Shown here piece by piece: positions 49,802-63,082 of a stretch of 64,000 nucleotides of DNA (its first letter is position 1; each line of letters begins with the position of its first letter). The notes under the pieces were generated by a model, which was not told where the DNA came from, did no database searches, and worked only from the letters and a program-made list of their open reading frames with translations. The position numbers and the translations under genes are program-made. This DNA comes from Calliopsis andreniformis (lineage: Eukaryota; Arthropoda; Insecta; Hymenoptera; Andrenidae), in the NCBI RefSeq assembly GCF_051401765.1, contig NW_027480423.1, positions 558,001 through 622,000 of the forward strand. The letters are read 5' to 3'.

Positions 49802-50300
49802 AGAAGTCAACGCCCGAACCATAAAATGCAAAAAAAAATACAACAGTGTTTCCACCATATAACAGGAATAATTGCAACCAGTTTGAAAGTGATGGCCAAT
49901 TCTGCGTTCCGGGCAACCTAGGTTTCACTCCAGGGCGTTGCTCCACCAGACCGAATAGTTACGGCCTAAGAAGTCAACGCCAGAAGCATAAAATACGATA
50001 TAAACACAACAGCTTTTCCATCGTATAAAAAGAATAATTGCAACCAGTGTGAAAGTAATGGTCATTTCTACGTTCCAAGCACCCTAGGCGTCACTCTAGG
50101 GCGTTGCTCCAACACATCTAATAGCTACGGCCTTAGAAGTCAACGCCAGAGGCATAAAATACAATATAAATACAACAGCGTTTCCATCGTATAAAACGAA
50201 TAATTGCAACCAGTGTGATAGTTATGGTCATTTCCACATTCCGAGGAACCTAGGCTTCACTCTAGGGCGTTGCTCCACCAGATCGAATAGTTAGGTGCTT
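49802..50300 (+). repeat. A-B-B' trimer in 20-monomer copy 2
   Basis: Members start at 49802, 49969 and 50135, offset 3320 from the 46482 trimer with the same private bases. Confidence 0.84.
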
Positions 50301-50632
50301 AGAAGTAAACGCCGGAAGCATAAAATACGATATAAATACAACAGCTTTTCCATCGTATAAAAGGACTAATTGCAACCAGTTTGAACGTGATGGCCATTTC
50401 TCCTTTCAGGGCAACGTAGGCTTCACTCTAGGGCGTTGCTCCACTAGATCGAACAGCTAGGGCCTTAGAAGTCAACGCCAGAAGCATAAAATACAATATA
50501 AATACAACAGTTTTTCCATCGTATAAAACGAATAATTGCAACCAGTATGATACTTATGGTCATTTCTACTTTCCGAGCAACCTAGGCTTCACCCTAGGGC
50601 GTTGCTCCAACAGATTGAATAGTTAGGGCCTT

Positions 50633-51130
50633 AGAAGTCAACGCCCGAAGCATAAAATGCAATAAAAATACAACAGTGTTTCCATACCATAACAGGAATA
50701 ATTGCAACCAGTTTTTAAGTGGTGGCCAATTCTACGTCCCGGGCAACCTAGGCTTCACTCTAGGGCGTTGCTCCACCAGATCGAATAGTTAGTGCCTTAG
50801 AAGTCAACGCCAGAAGCATAAAATACAATATAAATACAACAGCTTTTCCATCGTATAAAACGAATAATTGCAACCAGTGTGAAAGTTATGGTCATTTCTA
50901 CATTCCGAGCAACCTAGGATCCACTCTAGGGCGTTGCTCCACCAGATCGAATAGTTATGTCCTTAGAAGTAAACGCCAGAAGCATAAAATACGATATAAA
51001 TACAACAGTTTTTCCATCGTATAAAACGAATAATTGCAGCCAGTATGAAACTTATGGTCATTTCTACTTTCCGAGCAACCTAGGCTTCACCCTAGGGCGT
51101 TGCTCCAACAGATTGAATAGTTAGGGCCTT
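50633..51130 (+). repeat. Second trimer type, Ae-B-B, copy 2
   Basis: Members start at 50633, 50799 and 50965, with the next Ae at 51131. It has the same Ag/B1 chimeric third monomer as 47645, offset 3320. Confidence 0.83.
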
Positions 51131-51794
51131 AGAAGTCAACGCCCGAAGCATAAAATGCAATAAAAATACAACAGTGTTTCCATAATATAACAGGAATAAT
51201 TGCAACCAGTTTTTAAGTGGTGGCCAATTCTACGTCCCGGGCAACCTAGGCTTCACTCTAGGGCGTTGCTCCACCAGATCGAATAGTTAGTGCCTTAGAA
51301 GTCAACGCCAGAAGCATAAAATACAATATAAATACAACAGCTTTTCCATCGTATAAAACGAATAATTGCAACCAGTGTGAAAGTTATGGCCATTTCTACA
51401 TTCCGAGCAACCTAGGATCCACTCTAGGGCGTTGCTCCACCAGATCGAATAGTTAGGTCCTTAGAAGTAAACGCCAGAAGCATAAAATACGATATAAATA
51501 CAACAGCGTTTGCATCGTATAAAACGAATAATTGTAACCAGTTTGAAAGTGATGGCCAATTCTACGTTCCGGGTAACCTAGGCTTCACTCTAAGGCGTTG
51601 CTCCACTAGATCGAACAGCTAGGGCCTTAGAAGTCAACGCCAGAAGCATAAAATACAATATAAATACAACAGTTTTTCCATCGCATAAAACGAATAATTG
51701 CAACCAGTTTGAAACTAATGGTCATTTCTACTTTCCGAGCCACCTAGGCTTCACCCTAGGGCGTTGCTCCAACAGATTGAATAGTTAGGGCCTT

Positions 51795-54700
51795 AGAAGT
51801 CAACGCCCGAACCATAAAATGCAAAAAAAATACAACAGTGTTTCCATCATATATCAGGAATAATTGCAACCAGTTTGAAAGTGACGGCCAATTCTACGTT
51901 CCGGGCAACCTAGGTTTCACTCCAGCGCGTTGCTCCACCAGACCGAATAGTTACGGCCTAAGAAGTCAACGCCAGAAGCATAAAATACGATATAAATACA
52001 ACAGCATTTCCATCGTATAAAACGAATAATTGCAACCAGTATGAAACTTATGGTCATTTCTACTTTCCGAGCAAGCTAGGCTTGACCCTATGGCGGTGCT
52101 CCAACAGATTGAATAGTTAGGGCCTTAGAAGTCAACGCCCGAAGCATAAAATGCAGTAAAAATACAACAGTGTATCTATCATATAACAGGAATAATTGCA
52201 ACCAGTTTGAAAGTGATGGCCAATTCTACGTTCCAGGCAACCTAGGCTACACTCTAGGGCGTTGCTCCACCAGATCGAGTAGTTAGTGCCCTAGACGTCA
52301 ACGCCAGAAGCATAAAATACAATATAAATACAACAGTTTTTCCATCGTATAAAACGAATAATTGCAGCCAGTATGAAACTTATGGTCATTTCTACTTTCC
52401 GAGCAACCTAGGCTTCACCCTAGGGCGTTGCTCCAACAGATTGAATAGTTAGGGCCTTAGAAGTCAACGCCCGAACCATAAAATGCAAAAAAAATACAAC
52501 AGTGTTTCCTTCATATATCAGGAATAATTGCAACCAGTTTGAAAGTGATGGCCAATTCTACGTTCCGGGCAACCTAGGTTTCACTCCAGCGCGGTGCTCC
52601 ACCAGACCGAATAGTTACGGCCTAAGAAGTCAACGCCAGAAGCATAAAATACGATATAAATACAACAGCATTTCCATCGTATAAAACGAATAATTGCAAC
52701 CAGTATGAAACTTATGGTCATTTCAACTTTCCGAGCAAGCTAGGCTTGACCCTATGGCGTTGCTCCAACAGATTGAATAGTTAGGGCCTTAGAAGTCAAC
52801 GCCCGAAGCATAAAATGCAATAAAAATACAACAGTGTATGTATCATATAACAGGAATAATTGCAACCAGTTTGAAAGTGATGGCCAATTCTACGTTCCAG
52901 GCAACCTAGGCTTTACTCTAGGGCGTTGTTCCACCAGATCGAATAGTTAGTGCCTTAGAAGTCAACGCCAGAAGCATAAAATACGATATAAATACAATAG
53001 GTGTTCCACCGTATAAAACGAGTAATTGCAACCAGTATGAAACTTATGGTCATTTCTACTTTCCGAGCCACCTAGGCTTCACCCTAGGGCGTTGCTCCAA
53101 CAGATTGAATAGTTAGGGCCTTAGAAGTCAACACCCGAACCATAAAATGCAAAAAAAACACAACAGTGTTTCCATCATATAACAGGAATAATTGCAACCA
53201 GTTTGGAAGTGATGGCCAATTCTACGTTCCGGGCAACCTAGGCTTCGCTCTAGGGCGTTGCTCCACCAGATCGAATAGTTAGTGCCTTAGACGTCAACGC
53301 CAGAAGCATAAAATACAATATAAATACAACAGTTTTTCCATCGTATAAAACGAATAATTGCAACCAGTATGAAACTTATGGTCATCTCTACTTTCCGAGC
53401 AACGTAGGCTTCACCCTAGGGCGTTGCTCCAACAGATTGAATAGTTAGGGCCTTAGAAGTCAACGCCCGAACCATAAAATGCAAAAAAAATACAACAGTG
53501 TTTCCTTCATATATCAGGAATAATTGCAACCAGTTTGAAAGTGATGGCCAATTCTACGTTCCGGGCAACCTAGGTTTCACTCCAGCGCGTTGCTCCACCA
53601 GACCGAATAGTTACGGCCTAAGAAGTCAACGCCAGAAGCATAAAATACGATATAAATACAACAGCATTTCCATCGTATAAAACGAATAATTGCAACCAGT
53701 ATGAAACTTATGGTCATTTCAACTTTCCGAGCAAGCTAGGCTTGACCCTATGGCGTTGCTCCAACAGATTGAATAGTTAGGGCCTTAGAAGTCAACGCCC
53801 GAAGCATAAAATGCAATAAAAATACAACAGTGTATGTATCATATAACAGGAATAATTGCAACCAGTTTGAAAGTGATGGCCAATTCTACGTTCCAGGCAA
53901 CCTAGGCTTTACTCTAGGGCGTTGTTCCACCAGATCGAATAGTTAGTGCCTTAGAAGTCAACGCCAGAAGCATAAAATACAATATAAATACAACAGTTTT
54001 TCCATCGTATAAAAGGAATAATTTCAGCCAGTATGAAACTTATGGTCATTTCTACTTTCCGAGCAACCTAGGCGTCACCCTAGGGCGTTGCTCCAACAGA
54101 TTGAATAGTTAGGGCCTTAGAAGTCAACGCCCGAACCATAAAATGCAAAAAAAATACAACAGTGTTTCCATCATATATCAGGAATAATTGCAACCAGTTT
54201 GAAAGTGATGGCCAATTCTACGTTCCGGGCAACCTAGGCTTCGCTCTAGGGCGTTTCTCCACCAGATCGAATAGATAGTGCCTTAGAAGTCAACGCCAGA
54301 AGCATAAAATACGATATAAATACAACAGCATTTCCATCGTATAAAACGAATAATTGCAACCAGTATGAAACTTATGGTCATTTCAACTTTCCGAGCAAGC
54401 TATGCTTGACCCTATGGCGTTGCTCCAACAGATTGAATAGTTAGGGCCTTAGAAGTCAACGCCCGAAGCATAAAATGCAATAAAAATACAACAGTGTATG
54501 TATCATATAACAGGAATAATTGCAACCAGTTTGAAAGTGATGGCCAATTCTACGTTCCAGGCAACCTAGGCTTTACTCTAGGGCGTTGTTCCACCAGATC
54601 GAATAGTTAGTGCCTTAGAAGTCGACGCCAGAAGCATAAAATACAATATAAATACAACAGTTTTTCCATCGTATAAAAGGAATAATTGCAGCCAGTATGA

Positions 54701-55114
54701 AACTTATGGTCATTTCTACTTTCCGAGCAACCTAGGCTTCACCCTAGGGCGTTGCTCCAACAGATTGAATAGTTAGGGCCTTAGAAGTCAACGCCCGAAC
54801 CATAAAATGCAAAAAAAATACAACAGTGTTTCCATCATATATCAGGAATAATTGCAACCAGTTTGAAAGTGATGGCCAATTCTACGTTCCGGGAAACCTG
54901 GACTTCACTCCAGGGCGTTGCTCCACCAGACCAAATAGTTACGGCCTAAGAAGTCAACGCCAGAAGCATAAAATACGATATAAATACAATAGCTGTTCCA
55001 CCGTATAAAACGAATAATTGCAACCAGTATGAAACTTATGGTCACTTCTACTTTCCGAGCAAGCTAGGCTTCACCCTAGGGTGTTGCTCCAACAGATTGA
55101 ATAGTTAGGGCCTT
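51795..55114 (+). repeat. Short-period duplications with Ah monomers
   Basis: Ten dimers. The pair Aa (tccttcatatatc)/B3 (tcatttcaacttt) plus Ah occurs at 52459 and 53455 (offset 996), and a chimeric version at 54119 (offset 664). The 54119 A monomer is Aa up to aacctagg and then Ad (cttcgctc, gatagtgcc). B monomers with aaaaggaataatt follow Ah. The derived Ab with CCTGGA/TCCAGG first appears at 54783. The segment 52957-53288 (aataggtgttcc, cgagtaattg, then aaacacaacag) matches 57937-58268. Confidence 0.8.
52791..52956 (+). repeat. Monomer subfamily Ah exemplar
   Basis: Ah has gaagcataaaatgcaataaa, gtgtatgtatcatataac, cgttccaggcaacctaggct, ttactctagggcg and gttgttccaccag. It combines Ae-like adenine-tract bases with an Ac-like body. 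Copies are at 52791, 53787, 54451 and 62419, and partly at 58767. I found none left of 52 kb, so it is a local variant. Confidence 0.8.
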
Positions 55115-55446
55115 AGAAGTCAACGCCCGATGCATAAAATGCAAGAAAAATACAACAGTGTTTCCATCATATATCAGGAATAATTGCAACCAGTTTGAAG
55201 GTGATGGCCAATTCTACGTTCCGGGAAACCTAGACTTCACTCTAGGGCGTTGCTCCACCAGACGAAATAGTTACGGCCTAAGAAGTCAACGCCAGAAGCA
55301 TAAAATACGATATAAATACAATAGGTGTTCCACCGTATAAAACGAATAATTGCAACCAGTATGAAACTTATGGTCATTTCTACTTTCCGAGCCACCTAGG
55401 CTTCACCCTAGGGCGTTGCTCCAACGGATTGAATAGTTAGGGCCTT

Positions 55447-55612
55447 AGAAGTCAACGTCAGAAGCATAAAATACGATATAAATACAACAGCTTTTCCATC
55501 GTATAAAAGGATTAATTGCAACCAGTTTGAAAGAGAAGGCCAATTCTACCTTCCGGGCAACCTAGGCTTCACTCTACGGCGTTGCTCCACTAGATCGAAC
55601 TGCTAGGGCCTT
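55447..55612 (+). repeat. Monomer subfamily Aj exemplar
   Basis: Aj has agaagtcaacgtcagaagc, acagcttttccatcg, aaaaggattaattgc, gaaagagaaggcc, ctaccttccggg, ctctacggcg and gatcgaactgctaggg. Copies lie at 55447, 59431 and 63415, spaced exactly 3984 bp. It resembles the A-like aaggatt monomer at 21744 that follows the trimers. Confidence 0.82.
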
Positions 55613-58600
55613 AGAAGTCAACGCCAGAAGCATAAAATACAATATAAATACAACAGTTTTTCCATCGCATAAAACGAATAATTGCAACCAGTTTGAAACT
55701 AATGGTCATTTCTACTTTCCGAGCCACCTAGGCTTAACCCTAGGGCGTTGCTCCAACAGATTGAATAGTTAGGGCCTTAGAAGTCAACGCCCGAACCATA
55801 AAATGCAAAAAAAATACAACAGTGTTTCCATCATATATCAGGAATAATTGCAACCAGTTTGAAAGTGACGGCCAATTCTACGTTCCGGGCAACCTAGGTT
55901 TCACTCCAGCGCGTTGCTCCACCAGACCGAATAGTTACGGCCTAAGAAGTCAACGCCAGAAGCATAAAATACGATATAAATACAACAGCATTTCCATCGT
56001 ATAAAACGAATAATTGCAACCAGTATGAAACTTATGGTCATTTCTACTTTCCGAGCAAGCTAGGCTTGACCCTATGGCGGTGCTCCAACAGATTGAATAG
56101 TTAGGGCCTTAGAAGTCAACGCCCGAAGCATAAAATGCAGTAAAAATACAACAGTGTATCTATCATATAACAGGAATAATTGAAACCAGTTTGAAAGTGA
56201 TGGCCAATTCTACGTTCCAGGCAACCTAGGCTTCACTCTAGGGCGTTGCTCCACCAGATCGAGTAGTTAGTGCCTTAGACGTCAACGCCAGAAGCATAAA
56301 ATACAATATAAATACAACAGTTTTTCCATCGTATAAAACGAATAATTGCAGCCAGTATGAAACTTATGGTCATTTCTACTTTCCGAGCCACCTAGGCTTC
56401 ACCCTAGGGCGTTGCTCCAACAGATTGAATAGTTAGGGCCTTAGAAGTCAACGCCCGAAACATAAAATGCAAAAAAAATACAACAGTGTTTCCATCATAT
56501 ATCAGGAATAATTGCAACCAGTTTGAAAGTGATGGCCAATTCTACGTTCCGGGAAACCTAGACTTCACTCTAGGGCGTTGCTCCACCAGACCAAATAGTT
56601 ACGGCCTATGAAGTCAACGCCAGAAGCATAAAATACGATATAAAAACAATAGCTGTTCCACCGTATAAAACGAATAATTGCAACCAGTATGAAACTTATG
56701 GTCACTTCTACTTTCCGAGCAAGCTAGGCTTCACCCTAGGGTGTTGCTCCAACAGATTGAATAGTTAGGGCCTTAGAAGTCAACGCCCGATGCATAAAAT
56801 GCAAGAAAAATACAACAGTGTTTCCACCATATAACAGGAATAATTGCAACCAGTTTGGAAGTGATGGCCAATTCTACGTTCCGGGCAACCTAGGCTTCGC
56901 TCTAGGGCGTTGCTCCACCAGATCGAATAGATAGTGCCTTAGAAGTCAACGCCAGAAGCATAAAATACAATATAAATACAAAAGTTTTTCCATCGTATAA
57001 AACGAATAATTGCAACCAGTATGAAACTTATGGTCATTTCTACTTTCCGAGCAACCTAGGCTTCACCCTAGGGCGTTGCTCCAACAGATTGAATAGTTAG
57101 GTCCTTAGAAGTCAACGCCCGTACCATAAAATGCAAAAAAAATACAACAGTGTTTCCATCATATATCAGGAATAATTGCAACCAGTTTGAAAGTGATGGC
57201 CAATTCTACGTTGCGGGCAACCTAGGTTTCACTCCAGCGCGTTGCTCCACCAGACCGAATAGATAGTGCCTTAGAAGTCAACGCCAGAAGCATAAAATAC
57301 AATATAAATACAAAAGTTTTTCCATCGTATAAAACGAATAATTGCAGCCAGTATGAAACTTATGGTCATTTCTACTTTCCGAGTAACCTAGGCTTCACCC
57401 TAGGGCGTTGCTCCAACAGATTGAATAGTTAGGGCCTTAGAAGTCAACGCCCGAAGCATAAAATGCAATAAAAATACAACAGTGTTTCCATAATATAACA
57501 GGAATAATTGCAACCAGTTTGAAAGTGGTGGCCAATTCTACGTCCCGGGCAACCTAGGCTTCACTCTAGGGCGTTGCTCCACCAGATCGAATAGTTAGTG
57601 CCTTAGAAGTCAACGCCAGAAGCATAAAATACAATATAAATACAACAGCTTTTCCATCGTATAAAACGAATAATTGCAACCAGTGTGAAAGTTATGGTCA
57701 TTTCTACATTCCGAGCAACCTAGGATCCACTCTAGGGCGTTGCTCCACCAGATCGAATAGTTAGGTCCTTAGAAGTAAACGCCAGACGCATAAAATACGA
57801 TATAAATACAACAGCGTTTGCATCGTATAAAACGAATAATTGTAACCAGTTTGAAAGTGATGGCCAATTCTACGTTCCGGGCAACCTAGGCTTCACTCCA
57901 AGGCGTTGCTCCACTAGATCGAACAGCTAGGGCCTTAGAAGTCAACGCCAGAAGCATAAAATACGATATAAATACAATAGGTGTTCCACCGTATAAAACG
58001 AGTAATTGCAACCAGTATGAAACTTATGGTCATTTCTACTTTCCGAGCCACCTAGGCTTCACCCTAGGGCGTTGCTCCAACAGATTGAATAGTTAGGGCC
58101 TTAGAAGTCAACGCCCGAACCATAAAATGCAAAAAAAACACAACAGTGTTTCCATCATATAACAGGAATAATTGCAACCAGTTTGGAAGTGATGGCCAAT
58201 TCTACGTTCCGGGCAACCTAGGCTTCGCTCTAGGGCGTTGCTCCACCAGATCGAATAGATAGTGCCTTAGAAGTCAACGCCAGAATCATAAAATACAATA
58301 TAAATACAACAGTTTTTCCATCGTATAAAACGAATAATTGCAACCCGTATGAAACTTATGGTCATTTCTACTTTCCGAGCAACCTAGGCTTCGCCCTAGG
58401 GCGTTGCTCCAACAGATTGAATGATTAGCGCCTTAGAAGTCAACGCCCGAACCACAAAATGCAAAAAAAATACAACAGTGTTTCCATCATATATCAGGAA
58501 TAATTGCAACCAGTTTGAAAGTGATGGCCAATTCTACGTTCCGGGCAACCAAGGTTTCACTCCAGCGCGTTGCTCCACCAGACCGAATGGTTACGTCCTA

Positions 58601-58766
58601 AGAAGTCAACGCCAGAAGCATAAAATACGATATAAATACAACAGCATTTCCATCGTATAAAACGAATAATTGCAACCAGTATGAAAGTAATGGTCATTTC
58701 TACGTTCCGGGCAAGCTAGGCTTCACCCTAGGCTGTTGTTCCATCAGATCGAATAGTTAGGGCCTA

Positions 58767-58932
58767 AGAAGTGAACGCCAGAAGCATAAAATGCAATAAA
58801 AATACAACAGTTTTTCCATCGTATAACAAGATTAATTGCAACCAGTTTGAAAGTGATGGCCAATTCTACGTTCCAGGCAACCTAGGCTTTACTCTAGGGC
58901 GTTGTTCCACCAGATCGAATAGTTAGTGCCTT
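58767..58932 (+). repeat. Chimeric A monomer near copy boundary
   Basis: It starts agaagtgaacgccagaagc, has gcaataaaaatac, then a B-like acagtttttccatcg with tataacaagattaattgc, then an Ah body (ttccaggcaacc, tttactctaggg, gttgttcc). The preceding B at 58601 is also unusual (aaagtaatggtc, cgttccgggcaagc, ctaggctgttgttcc). These two are among the most diverged monomers and lie near the joint before 59099. Confidence 0.78.
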
Positions 58933-61900
58933 AGAAGTCAACGCCAGAAGCATAAAATACAATATAAATACAACAGTTTTTCCATCGTATAAAAGGAATA
59001 ATTGCAGCCAGTATGAAACTTATGGTCATTTCTACTTTCCGAGCAACCTAGGCTTCACCCTAGGGCGTTGCTCCAACAGATTGAATAGTTAGGGCCTTAG
59101 AAGTCAACGCCCGAACCATAAAATGCAAAAAAAATACAACAGTGTTTCCATCATATATCAGGAATAATTGCAACCAGTTTGAAAGTGATGGCCAATTCTA
59201 CGTTCCGGGAAACCTGGACTTCACTCCAGGGCGTTGCTCCACCAGACGAAATAGTTACGGCCTAAGAAGTCAACGCCACAAGCATAAAATACGATATAAA
59301 TACAATAGGTGTTCCACCGTATAAAACGAATAATTGCAACCAGTATGAAACTTATGGTCATTTCTACTTTCCGAGCCACCTAGGCTTCACCCTAGGGCGT
59401 TGCTCCAACGGATTGAATAGTTAGGGCCTTAGAAGTCAACGTCAGAAGCATAAAATACGATATAAATACAACAGCTTTTCCATCGTATAAAAGGATTAAT
59501 TGCAACCAGTTTGAAAGAGAAGGCCAATTCTACCTTCCGGGCAACCTAGGCTTCACTCTACGGCGTTGCTCCACTAGATCGAACTGCTAGGGCCTTAGAA
59601 GTCAACGCCAGAAGCATAAAATACAATATAAATACAACAGTTTTTCCATCGCATAAAACGAATAATTGCAACCAGTTTGAAACTAATGGTCATTTCTACT
59701 TTCCGAGCCACCTAGGCTTAACCCTAGGGCGTTGCTCCAACAGATTGAATAGTTAGGGCCTTAGAAGTCAACGCCCGAACCATAAAATGCAAAAAAAATA
59801 CAACAGTGTTTCCATCATATATCAGGAATAATTGCAACCAGTTTGAAAGTGACGGCCAATTCTACGTTCCGGGCAACCTAGGTTTCACTCCAGCGCGTTG
59901 CTCCACCAGACCGAATAGTTACGGCCTAAGAAGTCAACGCCAGAAGCATAAAATACGATATAAATACAACAGCATTTCCATCGTATAAAACGAATAATTG
60001 CAACCAGTATGAAACTTATGGTCATTTCTACTTTCCGAGCAAGCTAGGCTTGACCCTATGGCGGTGCTCCAACAGATTGAATAGTTAGGGCCTTAGAAGT
60101 CAACGCCCGAAGCATAAAATGCAGTAAAAATACAACAGTGTATCTATCATGTAACAGGAATAATTGCAACCAGTTTGAAAGTGATGGCCAATTCTACGTT
60201 CCAGGCAACCTAGGCTTCACTCTAGGGCGTTGTTCCACCAGATCGAGTAGTTAGTGCCTTAGACGTCAACGCCAGAAGCATAAAATACAATATAAATACA
60301 ACAGTTTTTCCATCGTATAAAACGAATAATTGCAGCCAGTATGAAACTTATGGTCATTTCTACTTTCCGAGCCACCTAGGCTTCACCCTAGGGCGTTGCT
60401 CCAACAGATTGAATAGTTAGGGCCTTAGAAGTCAACGCCCGAAACATAAAATGCTAAAAAAATACAACAGTGTTTCCATCATATATCAGGAATAATTGCA
60501 ACCAGTTTGAAAGTGATGGCCAATTCTACGTTCCGGGAAACCTAGACTTCACTCTAGGGCGTTGCTCCACCAGACCAAATAGTTACGGCCTATGAAGTCA
60601 ACGCCAGAAGCATAAAATACGATATAAAAACAATAGCTGTTCCACCGTATAAAACGAATAATTGCAACCAGTATGAAACTTATGGTCACTTCTACTTTCC
60701 GAGCAAGCTAGGCTTCACCCTAGGGTGTTGCTCCAACAGATTGAATAGTTAGGGCCTTAGAAGTCAACGCCCGATGCATAAAATGCAAGAAAAATACAAC
60801 AGTGTTTCCACCATATAACAGGAATAATTGCAACCAGTTTGGAAGTGATGGCCAATTCTACGTTCCGGGCAACCTAGGCTTCGCTCTAGGGCGTTGCTCC
60901 ACCAGATCGAATAGATAGTGCCTTAGAAGTCAACGCCAGAAGCATAAAATACAATATAAATACAAAAGTTTTTCCATCGTATAAAACGAATAATTGCAAC
61001 CAGTATGAAACTTATGGTCATTTCTACTTTCCGAGCAACCTAGGCTTCACCCTAGGGCGTTGCTCCAACAGATTGAATAGTTAGGTCCTTAGAAGTCAAC
61101 GCCCGTACCATAAAATGCAAAAAAAATACAACAGTGTTTCCATCATATATCAGGAATAATTGCAACCAGTTTGAAAGTGATGGCCAATTCTACGTTGCGG
61201 GCAACCTAGGTTTCACTCCAGCGCGTTGCTCCACCAGACCGAATAGATAGTGCCTTAGAAGTCAACGCCAGAAGCATAAAATACAATATAAATACAAAAG
61301 TTTTTCCATCGTATAAAACGAATAATTGCAGCCAGTATGAAACTTATGGTCATTTCTACTTTCCGAGTAACCTAGGCTTCACCCTAGGGCGTTGCTCCAA
61401 CAGATTGAATAGTTAGGGCCTTAGAAGTCAACGCCCGAAGCATAAAATGCAATAAAAATACAACAGTGTTTCCATAATATAACAGGAATAATTGCAACCA
61501 GTTTGAAAGTGGTGGCCAATTCTACGTCCCGGGCAACCTAGGCTTCACTCTAGGGCGTTGCTCCACCAGATCGAATAGTTAGTGCCTTAGAAGTCAACGC
61601 CAGAAGCATAAAATACAATATAAATACAACAGCTTTTCCATCGTATAAAACGAATAATTGCAACCAGTGTGAAAGTTATGGTCATTTCTACATTCCGAGC
61701 AACCTAGGATCCACTCTAGGGCGTTGCTCCACCAGATCGAATAGTTAGGTCCTTAGAAGTAAACGCCAGACGCATAAAATACGATATAAATACAACAGCG
61801 TTTGCATCGTATAAAACGAATAATTGTAACCAGTTTGAAAGTGATGGCCAATTCTACGTTCCGGGCAACCTAGGCTTCACTCCAAGGCGTTGCTCCACTA

Positions 61901-63082
61901 GATCGAACAGCTAGGGCCTTAAAAGTCAACGCCAGAAGCATAAAATACAATATAAATACAATAGTTTTTCCATCGTATAAAACGAATAATTGCAACCAGT
62001 ATGATACTTATGGTCATTTCTACTTTCCGAGCAACCTAGGCTTCACCCTAGGGCGTTGCTCCAACAGATTGAAAAGTTAGGGCCTTAGAAGTCAACGCCC
62101 GAACCATAAAATGCAAAAAAAACACAACAGTGTTTCCATCATATAACAGGAATAATTGCAACCAGTTTGGAAGTGATGGCCAATTCTACGTTCCGGGCAA
62201 CCTAGGTTTCACTCCAGCGCGTTGCTCCACCAGACCGAATAGTTACGGCCTAAGAAGTCAACGCCAGAAGCATAAAATACGATATAAATACAACAGCATT
62301 TCCATCGTATAAAACGAATAATTGCAACCAGTATGAAACTTATGGTCATTTCTACTTTCCGAGCAAGCCAGGCTTGACCCTATGGCGTTGCTACAACAGA
62401 TTGAATAGTTAGGGCCTTAGAAGTCAACGCCCGAAGCATAAAATGCAATAAAAATACAACAGTGTATGTATCATATAACAGGAATAATTGCAACCAGTTT
62501 GAAAGTGATGGCCAATTCTACGTTCCAGGCAACCTAGGCTTTACTCTAGGGCGTTGTTCCACCAGATCGAATAGTTAGTGCCTTAGAAGTCAACGCCAGA
62601 AGCATAAAATACAATATAAATACAACAGTTTTTCCATCGTATAAAAGGAATAATTGCAGCCAGTATGAAACTTATGGTCATTTCTACTTTCCGAGCAACC
62701 TAGGCTTCACCCTAGGGCGTTGCTCCAACAGATTGAATAGTTAGGGCCTTAGAAGTCAACGCCCGAACCATAAAATGCAAAAAAAATACAACAGTGTTTC
62801 CATCATATATCAGGAATAATTGCAACCAGTTTGAAAGTGATGGCCAATTCTACGTTCCGGGAAACCTGGACTTCACTCCAGGGCGTTGCTCCACCAGACC
62901 AAATAGTTACGGCCTAAGAAGTCAACGCCAGAAGCATAAAATACGATATAAATACAATAGCTGTTCCACCGTATAAAACGAATAATTGCAACCAGTATGA
63001 AACTTATGGTCACTTCTACTTTCCGAGCAAGCTAGGCTTCACCCTAGGGTGTTGCTCCAACAGATTGAATAGTTAGGGCCTT

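Larger units (their letters stand above)
45155..51794 (+). repeat. 20-monomer (3320-bp) unit, two tandem copies
   Basis: Copy 1 is 45155-48474 and copy 2 is 48475-51794. Order: Ab or Aa/B2 (cacatctac), Aa/B3, Ac/B1, Aa-to-Ab chimera/B6, Af-B-B' trimer, A-like/B1, Ae-B-B trimer, Ae/B, Ag/B4. Shared private bases include attgtatagtt, agatgtcaacg, gttaggtgctt, ttccataccat and gttatgtcc. I noticed no substitution in the parts I compared after the joint. The first A monomer differs: Ab at 45155, but Aa (gtgacggcc) turning Ab at its end at 48475. Two trimers per copy restore an even monomer number. Confidence 0.89.
55115..63082 (+). repeat. 24-monomer (3984-bp) unit, two tandem copies
   Basis: Copy 1 is 55115-59098, copy 2 is 59099-63082, and a third starts at 63083. 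Order: Ab/B, Aj/B4, Aa (gtgacggcc)/B3 (ggcggtgctcc), Ac/B1, Ab (cctatgaag)/B2 (ataaaaacaatag), Ad/B1 (acaaaag), Aa' (ttgcgggc)/B1, Ae-like/B, Ag (agacgcataaaa)/B. After that the copies diverge: 57937-59098 is B (aataggtg), Ad', Aa, Ah-like, and 61921-63082 is B1 (gtatgatac), Aa, Ah, Ab. Differences inside the matching part include atcatgtaac near 60150 and atgctaaaaaaa near 60453. Confidence 0.86.

Noticed and set aside
58421..58660. The longest forward frame, 79 codons starting at ATG.
   Set aside because: It arises from local changes (gaatgattag creating an ATG, and ccacaaaatgc removing a stop) in an ordinary Aa/B3 dimer. It is private to one copy, with no homology beyond the satellite.
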